From: an uncultured Erysipelotrichaceae bacterium
GTDB lineage: Bacteria; Bacillota_I; Bacilli_A; Erysipelotrichales; Erysipelotrichaceae
Length of the DNA: 36,542 bases
Assembly (NCBI GenBank): GCA_902782955.1
Contig: CACZPD010000035.1
Coordinates: 1 to 36,542 of the forward strand
Direction of reading: 5' to 3'
Shown: positions 14,223-26,689 of the stretch, one piece after another
Position numbering within the stretch: position 1 is the first letter of the stretch
Layout of the letters: every line of letters begins with the position of its first letter
Notes under the pieces: generated by a model
Database searches by the model: none
What the model was told of the DNA's origin: nothing
Seen by the model: only the letters and a program-made list of their open reading frames with translations
Made by a program: the position numbers and the translations under genes

Positions 14223-14799
14223 GATCCTTCCCCGCGGAATACGATGCCGTCCTCGCTGATCTTTTCGATAATTGCAAGGCTTTCAACACGTATTCCCTTT
14301 TCGCGCAGCTTATCGCCGCCTTTCTGGAATCCTTTTTCAATGACGATACCGATTCCCGCCAATGACGCACCTGCCTGCCTGATCAGATCAACAAGGCCTT
14401 CTGCGCGGCTCCGTTTGCCATAAAATCATCAATGATCAGTACTGTATCCGAATCCTTCAGGTAATCCTTTCCGACGGTTATATCAAATACGCGGTTCTGT
14501 GTGTAGGAACGTACGCGTGAAGTATATACTTCGGAGCCGAGATTGCTGCTGCGGGATTTCTTTACATAGACAAGCGGTACGCCGAATACGGATGCGGTAA
14601 GTGTTGCCACCGGGATTCCCGAAGCTTCCAGCGTCAGTATTTTTGTGACATTCTCTTTCTGAAACATGCGGTAAAATTCATTTGCTGCCCTGGTAAGGAA
14701 AGCAATATCGATCTGCTGGTTCAGGAATGATGTGACATTCAGCACATCCCCTGCCAGCGGCTTTCCTTCCAGTCTGATCTTCTCTTCCAGTTCTTTCAT
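14219..14799 (-). pseudogene. xpt: Xanthine phosphoribosyltransferase, frameshifted
   Basis: It begins MKELEEKIRLEGKPLAGDVLNVTSFLNQQID and continues through the PRPP loop VLIIDDFMANGAAQK, all typical of Xpt. The frame then hits a stop (ALLI then TGA). In another frame the remaining family sequence continues (GLVDLIRQAGASLAGIGIVIEKGFQKGGDK ... VFRGEGS) to a TGA at 14219-14221 that overlaps the next gene's ATG. Restoring one base (a G in AAGGCC, near 14395-14398) gives a 193-residue protein, the normal Xpt length. So this is a one-base deletion: either a real inactivating mutation or a sequencing error. The enzyme converts xanthine plus PRPP to XMP. Start at 14799, 7 nt after the upstream stop. 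Confidence 0.85.
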
Positions 14800-14806
14800 A
14801 ATATGT

Positions 14807-16303
14807 CTAGATCCTGTATAGTTTTCTGTATTTTGTTTCCAGATAATCAAGATAGTATGACGGCGAGAATGATTCTCCTGTCACCTTTCGCAGTATTTCT
14901 TCAGCGTCATAGCGGCAGCCGTACCGGTGCACATGTTCTTTCAGCCAGCCCATGCATTTTTCATAATGTCCGCTTCTGAGAACTTCATCCACATCGATAT
15001 CCTGACGCATCTGATGCATGAACTGCGCGGCAAACGCGCTGCCCAGGGCATATGTCGGGAAGTATCCGAAACTGCCGCCGGACCAGTGAACATCCTGCAG
15101 GATGCCTTCCCGGTCTGATTTCACTTCGACACCGAGATATTTCCGGTACATTTCATTCCATACCAGATTCAGGTTTTCGGTCGGGATCTCTCCGCTGAAA
15201 AGTCCTTTTTCGATCTCATAACGGATCATGATATGGATCGGGTAAGTCAGTTCATCTGCTTCGGTACGGATCAGGGACGGCTCGCTGATATTGACGGCAC
15301 GGTAGAAATCCTCTGCCGCAACATTTCCCAGCTGCTCCGGGAAGCACTTCTGCAGGATAGGATAGAGGTATTCCCAGCAGGCTTCCGTTCTTCCCAGATA
15401 GTTTTCACAAAGCCGTGACTGGGATTCATGCATGCCGGAAGAGATTCCCTCACTGAGGATCATCCCGTCATAGGACGGATCGCACTGATGTTCGTAATAG
15501 GCATGGCCGACTTCGTGGATCGTCGAGAAGACTGCGGAAACGACATTGTCTTCAATATATTTCGTCGTCGTGCGGCAGTCATTCTCACAGGTCCATGAGG
15601 TAAACGGATGCTCTGTTTCATTCTGATATCCCCACTCCGGGTCAAAGTGCAGATATTTCAGAAGATCTGCCGTAAACTTCTTCTGCTGTTCGATATTGAA
15701 ATCCTGTTTCAGAAAAGCGTCAGGGATCTGTTCCGCTTCCCGGATCTTCTGTACCAGGGGAACGATCCTATCCCGCAGCGTGCTGAAAAAGAGATCATAT
15801 TTTTCCTTTGTCATGCCCGGCTCAAAATCATCCAGCATCCTGTCATAGAGATCCAGATCACTCTGACGGTAGCCGTAAAGCTTTTTCTGCATTTCTATGA
15901 TCTGTTTCAGGTAAGGCTCAAAAATGGAATAATCATTTTCCGTTTTGGCTTTCAGCCATGCGTTGTAGGATGCCTGACTGAGTTCTTCAAAGGCAATGAA
16001 TTCCTCCTTGGGAATACAGAGCTGTTTTTCCATCTGTGTGTAATACAGGTACGCCGCTCTTCTCGTATCACCGTCCAGTGAGCTGTCATCTTTCAGTACT
16101 TTCAGGATCTCATACATTTCCGGATCCGTACTGATCGTAAATAATTCTCCCGACAGGAACGCAGCTCTCTTGTCCCGGTAATCCTCTCCTCCCCTGGGTG
16201 CGACAGTCATCTTGTCGATATAAATGACAGACAGTGCCATATTATACGCCGACATTCTGAAGACCCAGTCGTGATAGCGCTGAAGCATTTCTTCTTTGAT
16301 CAT
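14807..16303 (-). CDS. M32 family metallocarboxypeptidase
   Basis: A 498-residue zinc carboxypeptidase of the Taq/Pfu type. The zinc motif HEVGH is at residues 263-267, preceded by EHPFTSWTCENDCRTTTKY (substrate site; family DVRITTRY) and followed by the third ligand region SGMHESQSRLCEN and YPIHIMIRYEIEKGLFSGEI. Length matches the family (about 500). It removes C-terminal residues of peptides in the cytosol. The start overlaps the aldo/keto reductase stop by 4 nt (ATGA). AAGAAG is close upstream only of the next Met, so 16303 rests mainly on overlap and homology. Confidence 0.94.
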   Translation of the reverse strand: MIKEEMLQRYHDWVFRMSAYNMALSVIYIDKMTVAPRGGEDYRDKRAAFLSGELFTISTDPEMYEILKVLKDDSSLDGDTRRAAYLYYTQMEKQLCIPKEEFIAFEELSQASYNAWLKAKTENDYSIFEPYLKQIIEMQKKLYGYRQSDLDLYDRMLDDFEPGMTKEKYDLFFSTLRDRIVPLVQKIREAEQIPDAFLKQDFNIEQQKKFTADLLKYLHFDPEWGYQNETEHPFTSWTCENDCRTTTKYIEDNVVSAVFSTIHEVGHAYYEHQCDPSYDGMILSEGISSGMHESQSRLCENYLGRTEACWEYLYPILQKCFPEQLGNVAAEDFYRAVNISEPSLIRTEADELTYPIHIMIRYEIEKGLFSGEIPTENLNLVWNEMYRKYLGVEVKSDREGILQDVHWSGGSFGYFPTYALGSAFAAQFMHQMRQDIDVDEVLRSGHYEKCMGWLKEHVHRYGCRYDAEEILRKVTGESFSPSYYLDYLETKYRKLYRI

Positions 16304-17217
16304 GGCAGTTTATTCCCCGCTGCTTTGTACAGGTCGTACCATTCTTTTCTCGTCAGACAGATATCGGCAGCTTTCGCAGCATTGCGGACACGCTCCGGTT
16401 TTGTTGTTCCGACAATGACCTGCATATTTGCCGGATACCGCAGCAGCCATGCATAGGCGATCGCATCCGGTGTGACACCATACTGTTCTGCAAGTTTATT
16501 CAGCACTTCATTGAGTTCCGGATATTCCGGATCATTGAGAAATGCGCCCTGGAAGAAACCCTTCTGCAGAGGTGACCATGTCTGTACGATCATATCCTGC
16601 ATGCGGCAGTATTCCAGTACGCCGCCGTCACGCATGACGGCACCGTCAAACATCGTATTGACATTGATACCAGCATCGATCAGCGGTGTATGCGCAATGC
16701 TCATCTGTAGCTGGTCGATACAGATCTTCTGTTTCACCTTTGAGGAAAGGAAATCGATCTGGTAGCGGTTCATATTGGAAACACCGAAATTCAGAACTTT
16801 GCCGCTTTCCGCGAGAATATCAAATGCTTCAGCGACTTCTTCCGGTTCCATCAGCGCATCCGGCCTGTGCAGAAGCAGGCTGTCGATCCTGTCTGTCCCG
16901 AGTCTTTCCAGGATCCCGTCCACGGATTTCAGGATATAATCCTTCGAAAGATCATACATCCCGTCATGGATGGAGCACTTTGACTGGATCACGATCTGAT
17001 CCCGCAGTCCGGGTTCATTCTTCATCAGTTCCCCGAAGATCGCTTCACTTCTGCCGCCGCCGTAAATATCCGCGTGATCAAAAAAATTGATGCCGGCATC
17101 CAGCGCTGCGTGAACGAGTTCACTGAGTTCTGTCTGTTCCATTCCGGCGATCCGCATGCATCCGATCCCGATGACGGATGCATCTGTATTTGTCTGCTGC
17201 AGTTTTACATATTTCAT
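16300..17217 (-). CDS. Aldo/keto reductase
   Basis: A 305-residue NAD(P)H-dependent oxidoreductase with a TIM-barrel fold, close to the YdhF type. The catalytic tetrad is visible: Asp47 and Tyr52 in FFDHADIYG, Lys80 in IQSK, and His117 in LLLHRPD. The cofactor end PANMQVIVGTTKPERVRNAAKA is typical. GGAGGAT lies before the ATG. It lies 33 bp after the PfkB kinase and overlaps the carboxypeptidase gene. The carbonyl substrate is unknown. Confidence 0.93.
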   Translation of the reverse strand: MKYVKLQQTNTDASVIGIGCMRIAGMEQTELSELVHAALDAGINFFDHADIYGGGRSEAIFGELMKNEPGLRDQIVIQSKCSIHDGMYDLSKDYILKSVDGILERLGTDRIDSLLLHRPDALMEPEEVAEAFDILAESGKVLNFGVSNMNRYQIDFLSSKVKQKICIDQLQMSIAHTPLIDAGINVNTMFDGAVMRDGGVLEYCRMQDMIVQTWSPLQKGFFQGAFLNDPEYPELNEVLNKLAEQYGVTPDAIAYAWLLRYPANMQVIVGTTKPERVRNAAKAADICLTRKEWYDLYKAAGNKLP

Positions 17218-17250
17218 ATCATCCTCCTGTTCTTTTCAGGTTATTTGTTT

Positions 17251-18123
17251 TCAGACTGAGCCGTCCCTCTGCACGATCTGTGCGCTGAAGCGGTTCGCTT
17301 CCGGGATTGCTTCATCCAGCTTTGCTCCGCGGGCGAGCATGGCCAGGATCATACCGGCATGACTGTCGCCGGCTCCCGTACCGTTCACCTGCCGTACCGG
17401 TGTGACATCAAATCTGCTGATTCTTCCTTTGTCACAGAGCGTTACCGGTGAAGCACCGTCCGTAATAACCGATGAAACGCCATATCTACTGTAAAGGATC
17501 TCAGCAGCTTCACATGCATCAGAGGTTTCAATACCAAGCTTTTGCAGAAAAGCCGAAGCTTCTCTACGGTTCAGATGCAGAAGATCCGCAAGTTTCATCA
17601 TCTCCTCATTTTTCATTAAATCGGTATGCGTAATACGCGGCCCGGTCGCATAAAAGATGAATTTATCTTTCTGCTTCTGTAGAAATGAAATGATGTTCTT
17701 CCCGGTAGGTTCTTCGATCTCCAGCCCGCAGACATAGATCATGTCATATTCCCGCATATCCAGCGCTTCAAACCACTCCTGGCGGAAACGGTATTCCGCC
17801 CCGTGCAGGGACATGAATGTCCTGTCACCGGAAGCGTCCACAAGACAGTAGCAGCATCCGTTTTCTTCATCGCTTTTCAGTGCCGGTCTGACTTTGCCGC
17901 AGTTCTGCCGGATAAAATCCGCATAGATCCCTGTGCCCAGCGGCGAGAACAATGTATATGGTATATTCTGCTTTTCCAGGACATTGGCAACGTTGTAAGC
18001 GCAGCCTCCGACAGACATTTTCTGACCGGTCGGATGGATATCTTCTTCTGCGGAAGGAAGATGGTCCACAAAGATATGGATATCCGCCACAGTGGAACCG
18101 ATAATGAGTATTTTCTTCAGCAT
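17251..18123 (-). CDS. PfkB family carbohydrate kinase
   Basis: A 290-residue ribokinase-fold kinase. N-terminal IIGSTVADIHIFVDHLPSAEEDIHPTGQKMSVGGCAYNVANVL carries the first PfkB signature with the substrate-binding GG. The C-terminal anion hole and catalytic base are in NGTGAGDSHAGMIL (GTGAGD at 248-253, Asp253). Probable substrates are a sugar or nucleoside; which one cannot be read. AAAGGA precedes the ATG. It opens the operon leading to the NimA-like gene. Confidence 0.92.
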   Translation of the reverse strand: MLKKILIIGSTVADIHIFVDHLPSAEEDIHPTGQKMSVGGCAYNVANVLEKQNIPYTLFSPLGTGIYADFIRQNCGKVRPALKSDEENGCCYCLVDASGDRTFMSLHGAEYRFRQEWFEALDMREYDMIYVCGLEIEEPTGKNIISFLQKQKDKFIFYATGPRITHTDLMKNEEMMKLADLLHLNRREASAFLQKLGIETSDACEAAEILYSRYGVSSVITDGASPVTLCDKGRISRFDVTPVRQVNGTGAGDSHAGMILAMLARGAKLDEAIPEANRFSAQIVQRDGSV

Positions 18124-18201
18124 ATAATTCCTTTATCTGATAAAAGTTTATCATGCTTTCGCGGAAAAGTTTCCTTCAATACATCTGTTTCCCGGTAACT
18201 G

Positions 18202-18229
18202 AAAAAGGATCCGGCATTGCCGGACCCTT
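18202..18229 (-). terminator. Terminator of the GH1/ROK/HAD operon
   Basis: The stem TCCGGC/GCCGGA extended by AAGG/CCTT (18205-18215 with 18219-18229, one A-C mismatch, 3-nt loop) is followed on the minus strand by a five-T run. It lies just after the GH1 stop. Confidence 0.82.
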
Positions 18230-18238
18230 ATATTCGGA

Positions 18239-20595
<2,357 letters not shown>

Positions 20596-20616
20596 AATAC
20601 GTTCCCCCTTATCAGG

Positions 20617-21252
20617 CTAAAGATTATCTTTCGCGGTCAGAAGACTGTCATATACCGCATATGTCATGGCGCGGATCTCATCGGTCGGCGCCGTCATGTC
20701 CGGGATCATGATCACAGCGCTCCCTGCCGCGTATCCTGCCTGTACGCCGTTGAATGCGTCTTCGAACACATAGCAGTCTTCCGGCGCGATACCTATCTTT
20801 TCCGCTGCAGCAAGGAAAATATCAGGCGCGGGTTTGCTTTTGCCGATCTGCGCGCCGCTTACCAGCGCGTCGAAATACTCAAGAATACCGGCATTCCTGC
20901 AGTTTGATTCGATCTGTGCCTGCGATGATGAGCTGGCGACAGCCATCTTCATTCCTTTGTTTCTGAAGTGCTCCAGGATCTCATGCAGACCGGGTTTTTC
21001 CGGCACATTGTCTTTCAGATCCGAGTGCACGCCGTTAATTACATTCTGCATGATCTCAGTTCCGTCATCCACGCCGTAATACTTTTCGATGACGCGCTTC
21101 ATGATCTCGCCGCTGGTGCCGCAGATCTCTTTCCGGAATGCCTCTGGCAGATCAATGCCCATATCCGCCGCAACCCTGGACCAGTTGCGCTGCCAGACTG
21201 CCTCTGTATCAAACAAAAGGCCGTCCATATCAAAAATTACACCTTTTTTCAT
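20617..21252 (-). CDS. HAD phosphatase/phosphomutase, beta-phosphoglucomutase-like
   Basis: A 211-residue HAD protein. FDMDGLLFDTEAVW carries nucleophile Asp8 and acid Asp10, with an alpha-helical cap. Motif II is VASSSS, the lysine is in GKSKPAPDIF, and motif III is CYVFEDAFNGVQAG. The arrangement matches beta-phosphoglucomutase and sugar-phosphate phosphatases of the PGMB group; the missing Arg-rich signatures do not let me choose between mutase and phosphatase. AAAGGAAC lies before the ATG. It is the first gene of an operon with the ROK kinase and GH1. Confidence 0.86.
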   Translation of the reverse strand: MKKGVIFDMDGLLFDTEAVWQRNWSRVAADMGIDLPEAFRKEICGTSGEIMKRVIEKYYGVDDGTEIMQNVINGVHSDLKDNVPEKPGLHEILEHFRNKGMKMAVASSSSQAQIESNCRNAGILEYFDALVSGAQIGKSKPAPDIFLAAAEKIGIAPEDCYVFEDAFNGVQAGYAAGSAVIMIPDMTAPTDEIRAMTYAVYDSLLTAKDNL

Positions 21253-21284
21253 AATTGTTCCTTTTCCCTGTTTTTCTTTCTTTT

Positions 21285-21314
21285 ATTGTACCTTTTGAGG
21301 AAACATTTATTCAA
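21285..21314 (-). promoter_or_regulatory. Promoter of the HAD/ROK/GH1 operon
   Basis: On the minus strand TTGAAT (21314-21309), an 18-bp spacer, then TACAAT (21290-21285), followed by AAAAG. The ribosome binding site and ATG lie 32 bp downstream. Confidence 0.6.
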
Positions 21315-21326
21315 TAGGAAGCGCAA

Positions 21327-21352
21327 CAAAAAAGACCTGCATCATGCAGGTC
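21327..21352 (-). terminator. Terminator of GH1 copy B
   Basis: Stem GACCTGC/GCAGGTC (21334-21340 with 21346-21352, 5-nt loop) with a six-T run on the minus strand. It separates the two GH1 units, which are therefore independently transcribed. Confidence 0.88.
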
Positions 21353-21364
21353 CTGTTGGTTGGA

Positions 21365-22945
<1,581 letters not shown>

Positions 22946-22951
22946 CATCTT

Positions 22952-24238
22952 TTATTCCGCATCCGTCCCGGTAACTGTCACGTTATGCAGGAGCGTAACA
23001 GCCGGAATAACTGCGTTGTTGTATTGCTTTGTTTCTCCGGACATATACATGTCTTTCAGGCATTCCTTGACATCGCCGGAGACAGAACCGCCCGTAACCG
23101 GGATCGTTCTGCCGTTCTTGTGCAGATATGCCAGACGGATCTCCCCGAATATATCGCCCGTCATAACATCGACCTGGAAATCCGAGAATTCAACAACTTC
23201 CAGATAATCCTCTTTGCGGAGATCTTCTTCGCTGCGTGTTCCTCCTTCTGCCGTCCAATTCGTTACCGAGAAGGAATCCTGCAGGTTCAGATACTGTGAG
23301 AACATCCTGTTTCCCCAGTATCTGACCGGTACGCTGTTTTCGATCAGCGTGCAGTCCATGACCGGCGCGCCTTCCGCGTCATACGCGAAGTTTGCATTGG
23401 AATTCGGCAGAAAGCGGCATGCCTTAATTGTCACACGGTCGCCTCTGATCTCATCCGCAACAGGTTTTCCGATCTCGAATGAACTCATCCCGCGGCAGAC
23501 GAAAGCCGCATTCAGGTTTGAGAGGAAATACCGGTAGATATGCAGGGCCGCGTCTGTAGAGAACAATACTGCAGTACGTCCGAGGTCCGGTGTCGGTACT
23601 GCTGTCAGACGGTCCTTGCCGTAACGCAGTGTATCTTCGATCTCTTTTTTAAGGCCGTCGCTGTCGCATGTGCCGGAATGATACAGCCTGTATAATTCGA
23701 TCTCGTGTCCTTCCCTGCGGGCATTAACGACAACTTCATTCATGGAAGACGGATAGGATTCCGTTACATCGATGCCTGTCGACGTGATCAGTCTTCTCGT
23801 TATGAGGTTTGTAAAGATCTCGTAGCTGTTGATATTTTCCGTTTCAGTTTCTTTTACTTTCCTGTATGTGCGGATGAATTTGCCGGCTTCTTCTTTCAGT
23901 GAAGGGATCCGGATCTCCATCGGTTCGGCTTCCTTTCTCTCATTGAGTTCGAAAGGCTTGTTTTTTACGAGTGATGCCTGGAAGATCAGGTCGCTGACTG
24001 TTTTCCGCAGTTCCTGCTCCGTAGCTGTCGGGGCAACCGAAGCCGCAGCCATGCCGAGATACTTTCCGTCTTCAATTGAACAGTAGACTGTCACATCGAC
24101 ATGCTCCACTTCCTTTGCCCTGTTCTGATCCAGCTGGTGCCGGATAAAATAGTATTCCCATCCCTGGATTTTTTCCTGGATGACGCGCCATCCGGCTGCG
24201 TCGCTTTCCTTCAGGATCTTCAGCAATGTTTCCAGCAT
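22952..24238 (-). CDS. TldE/PmbA-like protein
   Basis: A 428-residue partner protein of the TldD/PmbA family, where TldD carries the metal site and TldE/PmbA is catalytically inactive but needed for the complex. The central region GRTAVLFSTDAALHIYRYFLSNLNAAFVCRGMSSFEIGKPVADEIRGDRVTIKA aligns with the family core. The HExxxH motif of TldD is absent, as expected. The complex degrades peptides and matures some ribosomal peptides. It overlaps the tldD stop by 1 nt (TAATG), so the subunits are coupled. Confidence 0.88.
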   Translation of the reverse strand: MLETLLKILKESDAAGWRVIQEKIQGWEYYFIRHQLDQNRAKEVEHVDVTVYCSIEDGKYLGMAAASVAPTATEQELRKTVSDLIFQASLVKNKPFELNERKEAEPMEIRIPSLKEEAGKFIRTYRKVKETETENINSYEIFTNLITRRLITSTGIDVTESYPSSMNEVVVNARREGHEIELYRLYHSGTCDSDGLKKEIEDTLRYGKDRLTAVPTPDLGRTAVLFSTDAALHIYRYFLSNLNAAFVCRGMSSFEIGKPVADEIRGDRVTIKACRFLPNSNANFAYDAEGAPVMDCTLIENSVPVRYWGNRMFSQYLNLQDSFSVTNWTAEGGTRSEEDLRKEDYLEVVEFSDFQVDVMTGDIFGEIRLAYLHKNGRTIPVTGGSVSGDVKECLKDMYMSGETKQYNNAVIPAVTLLHNVTVTGTDAE

Positions 24239-25671
24239 TATCCGAGCCTCGCTTTCGTTTTGAGGTATGGTCCCCCGTCAGAGACCTTGACCCATTCCTT
24301 ATGTCCTTTTCCGCATCCGCCTGTACCGAAGACTTTCGCTTCACCGGATGCCATCGTGATGTTGTTGAGAAGATCCGGTACATAGCCGGTCATGATCACA
24401 GGTGAAACGACCTTACCGGTCAGCTTGCCGTCTTTGATCTCCCTGCCGCATGCCATGATGCACTGGATGCCCCAGTGCTTCGGGTCTTCCATACCGCTCT
24501 CAACGCCTTCGAGCAGATAGCCGTGGTAGATCGAAGCGATCATGTCTTCCACTTTGTCGTTTCCCGCATCGAATATGGTGTTTGTCATACGGGTATAGAC
24601 CTTGTGTTCATAGTTTTCACGCTTGCCGTTGCCGGTGGGCTGTGTTCCCAGGCGCAGTGCGCTGAGGGCATCACAGATACCTGTTTTCAGGATGCCGTGA
24701 TCGATCTCGACTACATCCCCGGCCAGCGTTCCCTCATCGTCAAATGCGTAAGAAGTAACATCTTCCGCGCAGAGGGCGCCTTCGTGCATCGTGACCAGGT
24801 CGCTGCCGACGCGTTTCCCGATATATTCGCTTCCGAGCGCCCTGCCCTTGACAAACATATCCATTTCAACGCCGTGGCCGAAAGCTTCATGGGCGATCAG
24901 TCCGCTGATCTCCGGTGTCGCGATCACTTCGTATTCACCCGGCACGATCCTTTCGGATTTCAGGAGGTCCTCGCCGAACGCAACAGCCTTCGGCAGCAGG
25001 TCTGCCAGTGAATCGAACAGTTCGGGACCTTTCAGGCCGGAGATTCCCTCTACGGCGATCTTGTTCTGGCCGTCTTTCGCCATAATGGCAATGACGCCGC
25101 CTTCGCTGTATACATAGCTCTGACGCAGATAACGGTTCTTCGTCAGGAACAGTTTATTGACATGCGTGGACTGGGCTCTTGCCATGCATTCAATGATGTT
25201 TTCGCTCATGGTCATGCCTTTGTCGGATACCGCTGACAGTTTATCCACGATCTCACGGATATCCGCATCTTCCGGCAGACAGCCGCATTCCTTTTCGACA
25301 AACAGTTCCAGCGGTTCATCGCTGAGCTTTCCGGTTTCATAGACTGTGCCGCCTGCTTCCTTCAGGATTTCAAGCTGCTCATCCAGTATTTTCGTTATTT
25401 TGTCTGCTGTTTCCCTGACATGATCTTTATCATATGTATTCAGGGCATATTCGCTGTAGCAGCCGTCCCGGTACACACGGATCACGGTGCCTCTCTCGGT
25501 GGTCATCGTTTCATTGGATACCGATTTCTGATGCTGGGAAATCGATACATTCAGACCGTTTGAATCTGTTGAAAGAATACTTACATATTCATAACGCTGA
25601 TTCAGAAGCGCAAGCAGTTCTTTCAGATACGGAGTTATATCATCCAGAAACAGAGAAAATGGTGCTTTCAT
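24238..25671 (-). CDS. tldD: TldD metalloprotease subunit
   Basis: A 477-residue TldD protein. The zinc motif HEAFGH at residues 261-266, in ISGLIAHEAFGHGVEMD, is the HExxxH signature, and the C-terminal GTGGCGKGHKEW is also diagnostic (G.CGK). With TldE it forms the barrel-shaped protease that cleaves unfolded peptides and processes microcin-like precursors. AAAGGA precedes the ATG. It is transcribed divergently from the LysR-like gene with an 80-bp gap that must hold both promoters. Confidence 0.93.
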   Translation of the reverse strand: MKAPFSLFLDDITPYLKELLALLNQRYEYVSILSTDSNGLNVSISQHQKSVSNETMTTERGTVIRVYRDGCYSEYALNTYDKDHVRETADKITKILDEQLEILKEAGGTVYETGKLSDEPLELFVEKECGCLPEDADIREIVDKLSAVSDKGMTMSENIIECMARAQSTHVNKLFLTKNRYLRQSYVYSEGGVIAIMAKDGQNKIAVEGISGLKGPELFDSLADLLPKAVAFGEDLLKSERIVPGEYEVIATPEISGLIAHEAFGHGVEMDMFVKGRALGSEYIGKRVGSDLVTMHEGALCAEDVTSYAFDDEGTLAGDVVEIDHGILKTGICDALSALRLGTQPTGNGKRENYEHKVYTRMTNTIFDAGNDKVEDMIASIYHGYLLEGVESGMEDPKHWGIQCIMACGREIKDGKLTGKVVSPVIMTGYVPDLLNNITMASGEAKVFGTGGCGKGHKEWVKVSDGGPYLKTKARLG

Positions 25672-25699
25672 ATTGTTTTCCTTTCTTCACGCAGAAAAT

Positions 25700-25705
25700 A
25701 TTATA
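25700..25705 (-). promoter_or_regulatory. -10 box of tldDE
   Basis: TATAAT on the minus strand (25705-25700), 28 bp before the tldD ATG. No consensus -35 box. The region is shared with the divergent LysR-like promoter, so one regulator could control both. Confidence 0.5.
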
Positions 25706-25736
25706 TACCAAATCAGAACATTTATCTTCTTACGTA

Positions 25737-25745
25737 TGCTACAAT
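25737..25745 (+). promoter_or_regulatory. Extended -10 element abutting the LysR start codon
   Basis: TGC directly followed by TACAAT (25740-25745); only 6 nt separate it from the ATG at 25752. If functional, transcription starts at or next to the A of the ATG. Confidence 0.45.
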
Positions 25746-25751
25746 GAAACC

Positions 25752-26645
25752 ATGAAAATAGAACAGATCGAAACATTTATCGCATCGGTTGAAAGTGAGA
25801 TGTTTTATACGCCTGAAGGAGATCCGCACCGCTATGTCAGTTCGGCGCATGAGGATATCCTGGCACTGGAAGAGGAACTCGGAACACACCTTTTCCTGCG
25901 GGAAAACAAAAATACCGGCGTCCTGACAGACGCAGGCAAGATCTTCCTGCAGGAAGCACGGCAGATCATGAAGGATTACCGTCATATGATCCGGCAGATG
26001 GAACCGTACCGCGACTGTACAGACCGCATCGTGATCGGATCACTGCCGATCCTTCGTCAGTACCGCCTGCGCAGGATGTTCCAGCGTTTCGTAGAGGAAC
26101 ATGACACGCCTATCATAATGGAGGAAACGGAAGGAAAGGCTGTTGTGGAAGGTCTTCTGAACGGTACTTATGACGCGATCGTATGCCGCAAGCACATGCT
26201 GAATGATCATGAAGGCATCTCTTCATTCCTGCTGGCTACTGACGAAATGGCAGCGGTCCTCTGGAAAGACCATCCTCTCGCGAAAGAGACAACGCTTCGT
26301 CTCGTCCAGCTGAAAAATGAAACATTCTTCCTTGCCAACCCTTATTCATCTTCTTTCGGATTATCATGGAACCTGCTGAAGCAGTATCACATCTCCACGG
26401 AAAATGTCACCATCTGCAACGTGGACCAGATCATACCGGCTGTATCGGAAAAACGAGGCGTCAGCCTGCTGCCGTTCAGTTCCCTCATGATCTCCCCGCA
26501 GAAAGATGTTGTCGCGATTCCCCTTCGTCCCAAAACGAAGATGGAAGTGGTATTCGCTGTCCGCAAAGGAGCAGAACTCAAGCCGGAGATGGAAGAGCTG
26601 ATCCAGCTCATCCAGAAACGTGCAAAATCCGTACCGCAGCTGTAA
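25752..26645 (+). CDS. LysR-family regulator with atypical N-terminal HTH
   Basis: A 297-residue LysR-like protein. MKIEQIETFIASVES matches the first helix, and LEEELGTHLFLREN...GVLTDAGKIFLQEAR matches the end of the winged helix. The usual second and recognition helices (FTrAAe.l.vSQpavSrqI) are replaced by FYTPEGDPHRYVSSAHEDI, which has two prolines and several acids. The effector domain is ordinary: IVIGSLPILRQY, GLLNGTYDAIV, LLPFSSL. It is divergent from tldDE. I place the start at 25752; the frame stays open upstream but that part reads as antisense of tldD. No Shine-Dalgarno sequence precedes this ATG. Confidence 0.82.
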   Translation: MKIEQIETFIASVESEMFYTPEGDPHRYVSSAHEDILALEEELGTHLFLRENKNTGVLTDAGKIFLQEARQIMKDYRHMIRQMEPYRDCTDRIVIGSLPILRQYRLRRMFQRFVEEHDTPIIMEETEGKAVVEGLLNGTYDAIVCRKHMLNDHEGISSFLLATDEMAAVLWKDHPLAKETTLRLVQLKNETFFLANPYSSSFGLSWNLLKQYHISTENVTICNVDQIIPAVSEKRGVSLLPFSSLMISPQKDVVAIPLRPKTKMEVVFAVRKGAELKPEMEELIQLIQKRAKSVPQL

Positions 26646-26658
26646 CTGCGGTTTTTTT
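26634..26658 (+). terminator. Terminator of the LysR-like gene
   Basis: Stem CCGCAG/CTGCGG (26634-26639 with 26646-26651) and a seven-T run. It overlaps the last codons of the gene. Confidence 0.88.
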
Positions 26659-26660
26659 AT

Positions 26661-26686
26661 ACACAAAAGGAGCCGTCAGGCTCCTT
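26661..26686 (-). terminator. Terminator of the GH32 operon
   Basis: Stem AAGGAGCC/GGCTCCTT (26667-26674 with 26679-26686, 4-nt loop) followed on the minus strand by TTTTGTGT. It lies just after the GNAT gene. Confidence 0.78.
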
Positions 26687-26689
26687 CAT

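Noticed and set aside
14219..14799. Programmed ribosomal frameshifting as the explanation for the xpt frame change
   Set aside because: No slippery heptamer or downstream structure is evident at 14390-14402, and Xpt is not known to use one; a simple base deletion fits better.
14383..14850. A complete short 155-residue protein at the xpt locus
   Set aside because: It extends upstream of the true Xpt start into the carboxypeptidase gene and stops at the frameshift; the rest of Xpt continues in another frame.
25434..25751. Upstream in-frame extension of the LysR-like protein
   Set aside because: The extra N-terminal residues lie antisense to tldD and have no family similarity; the LysR first helix starts at the ATG at 25752.
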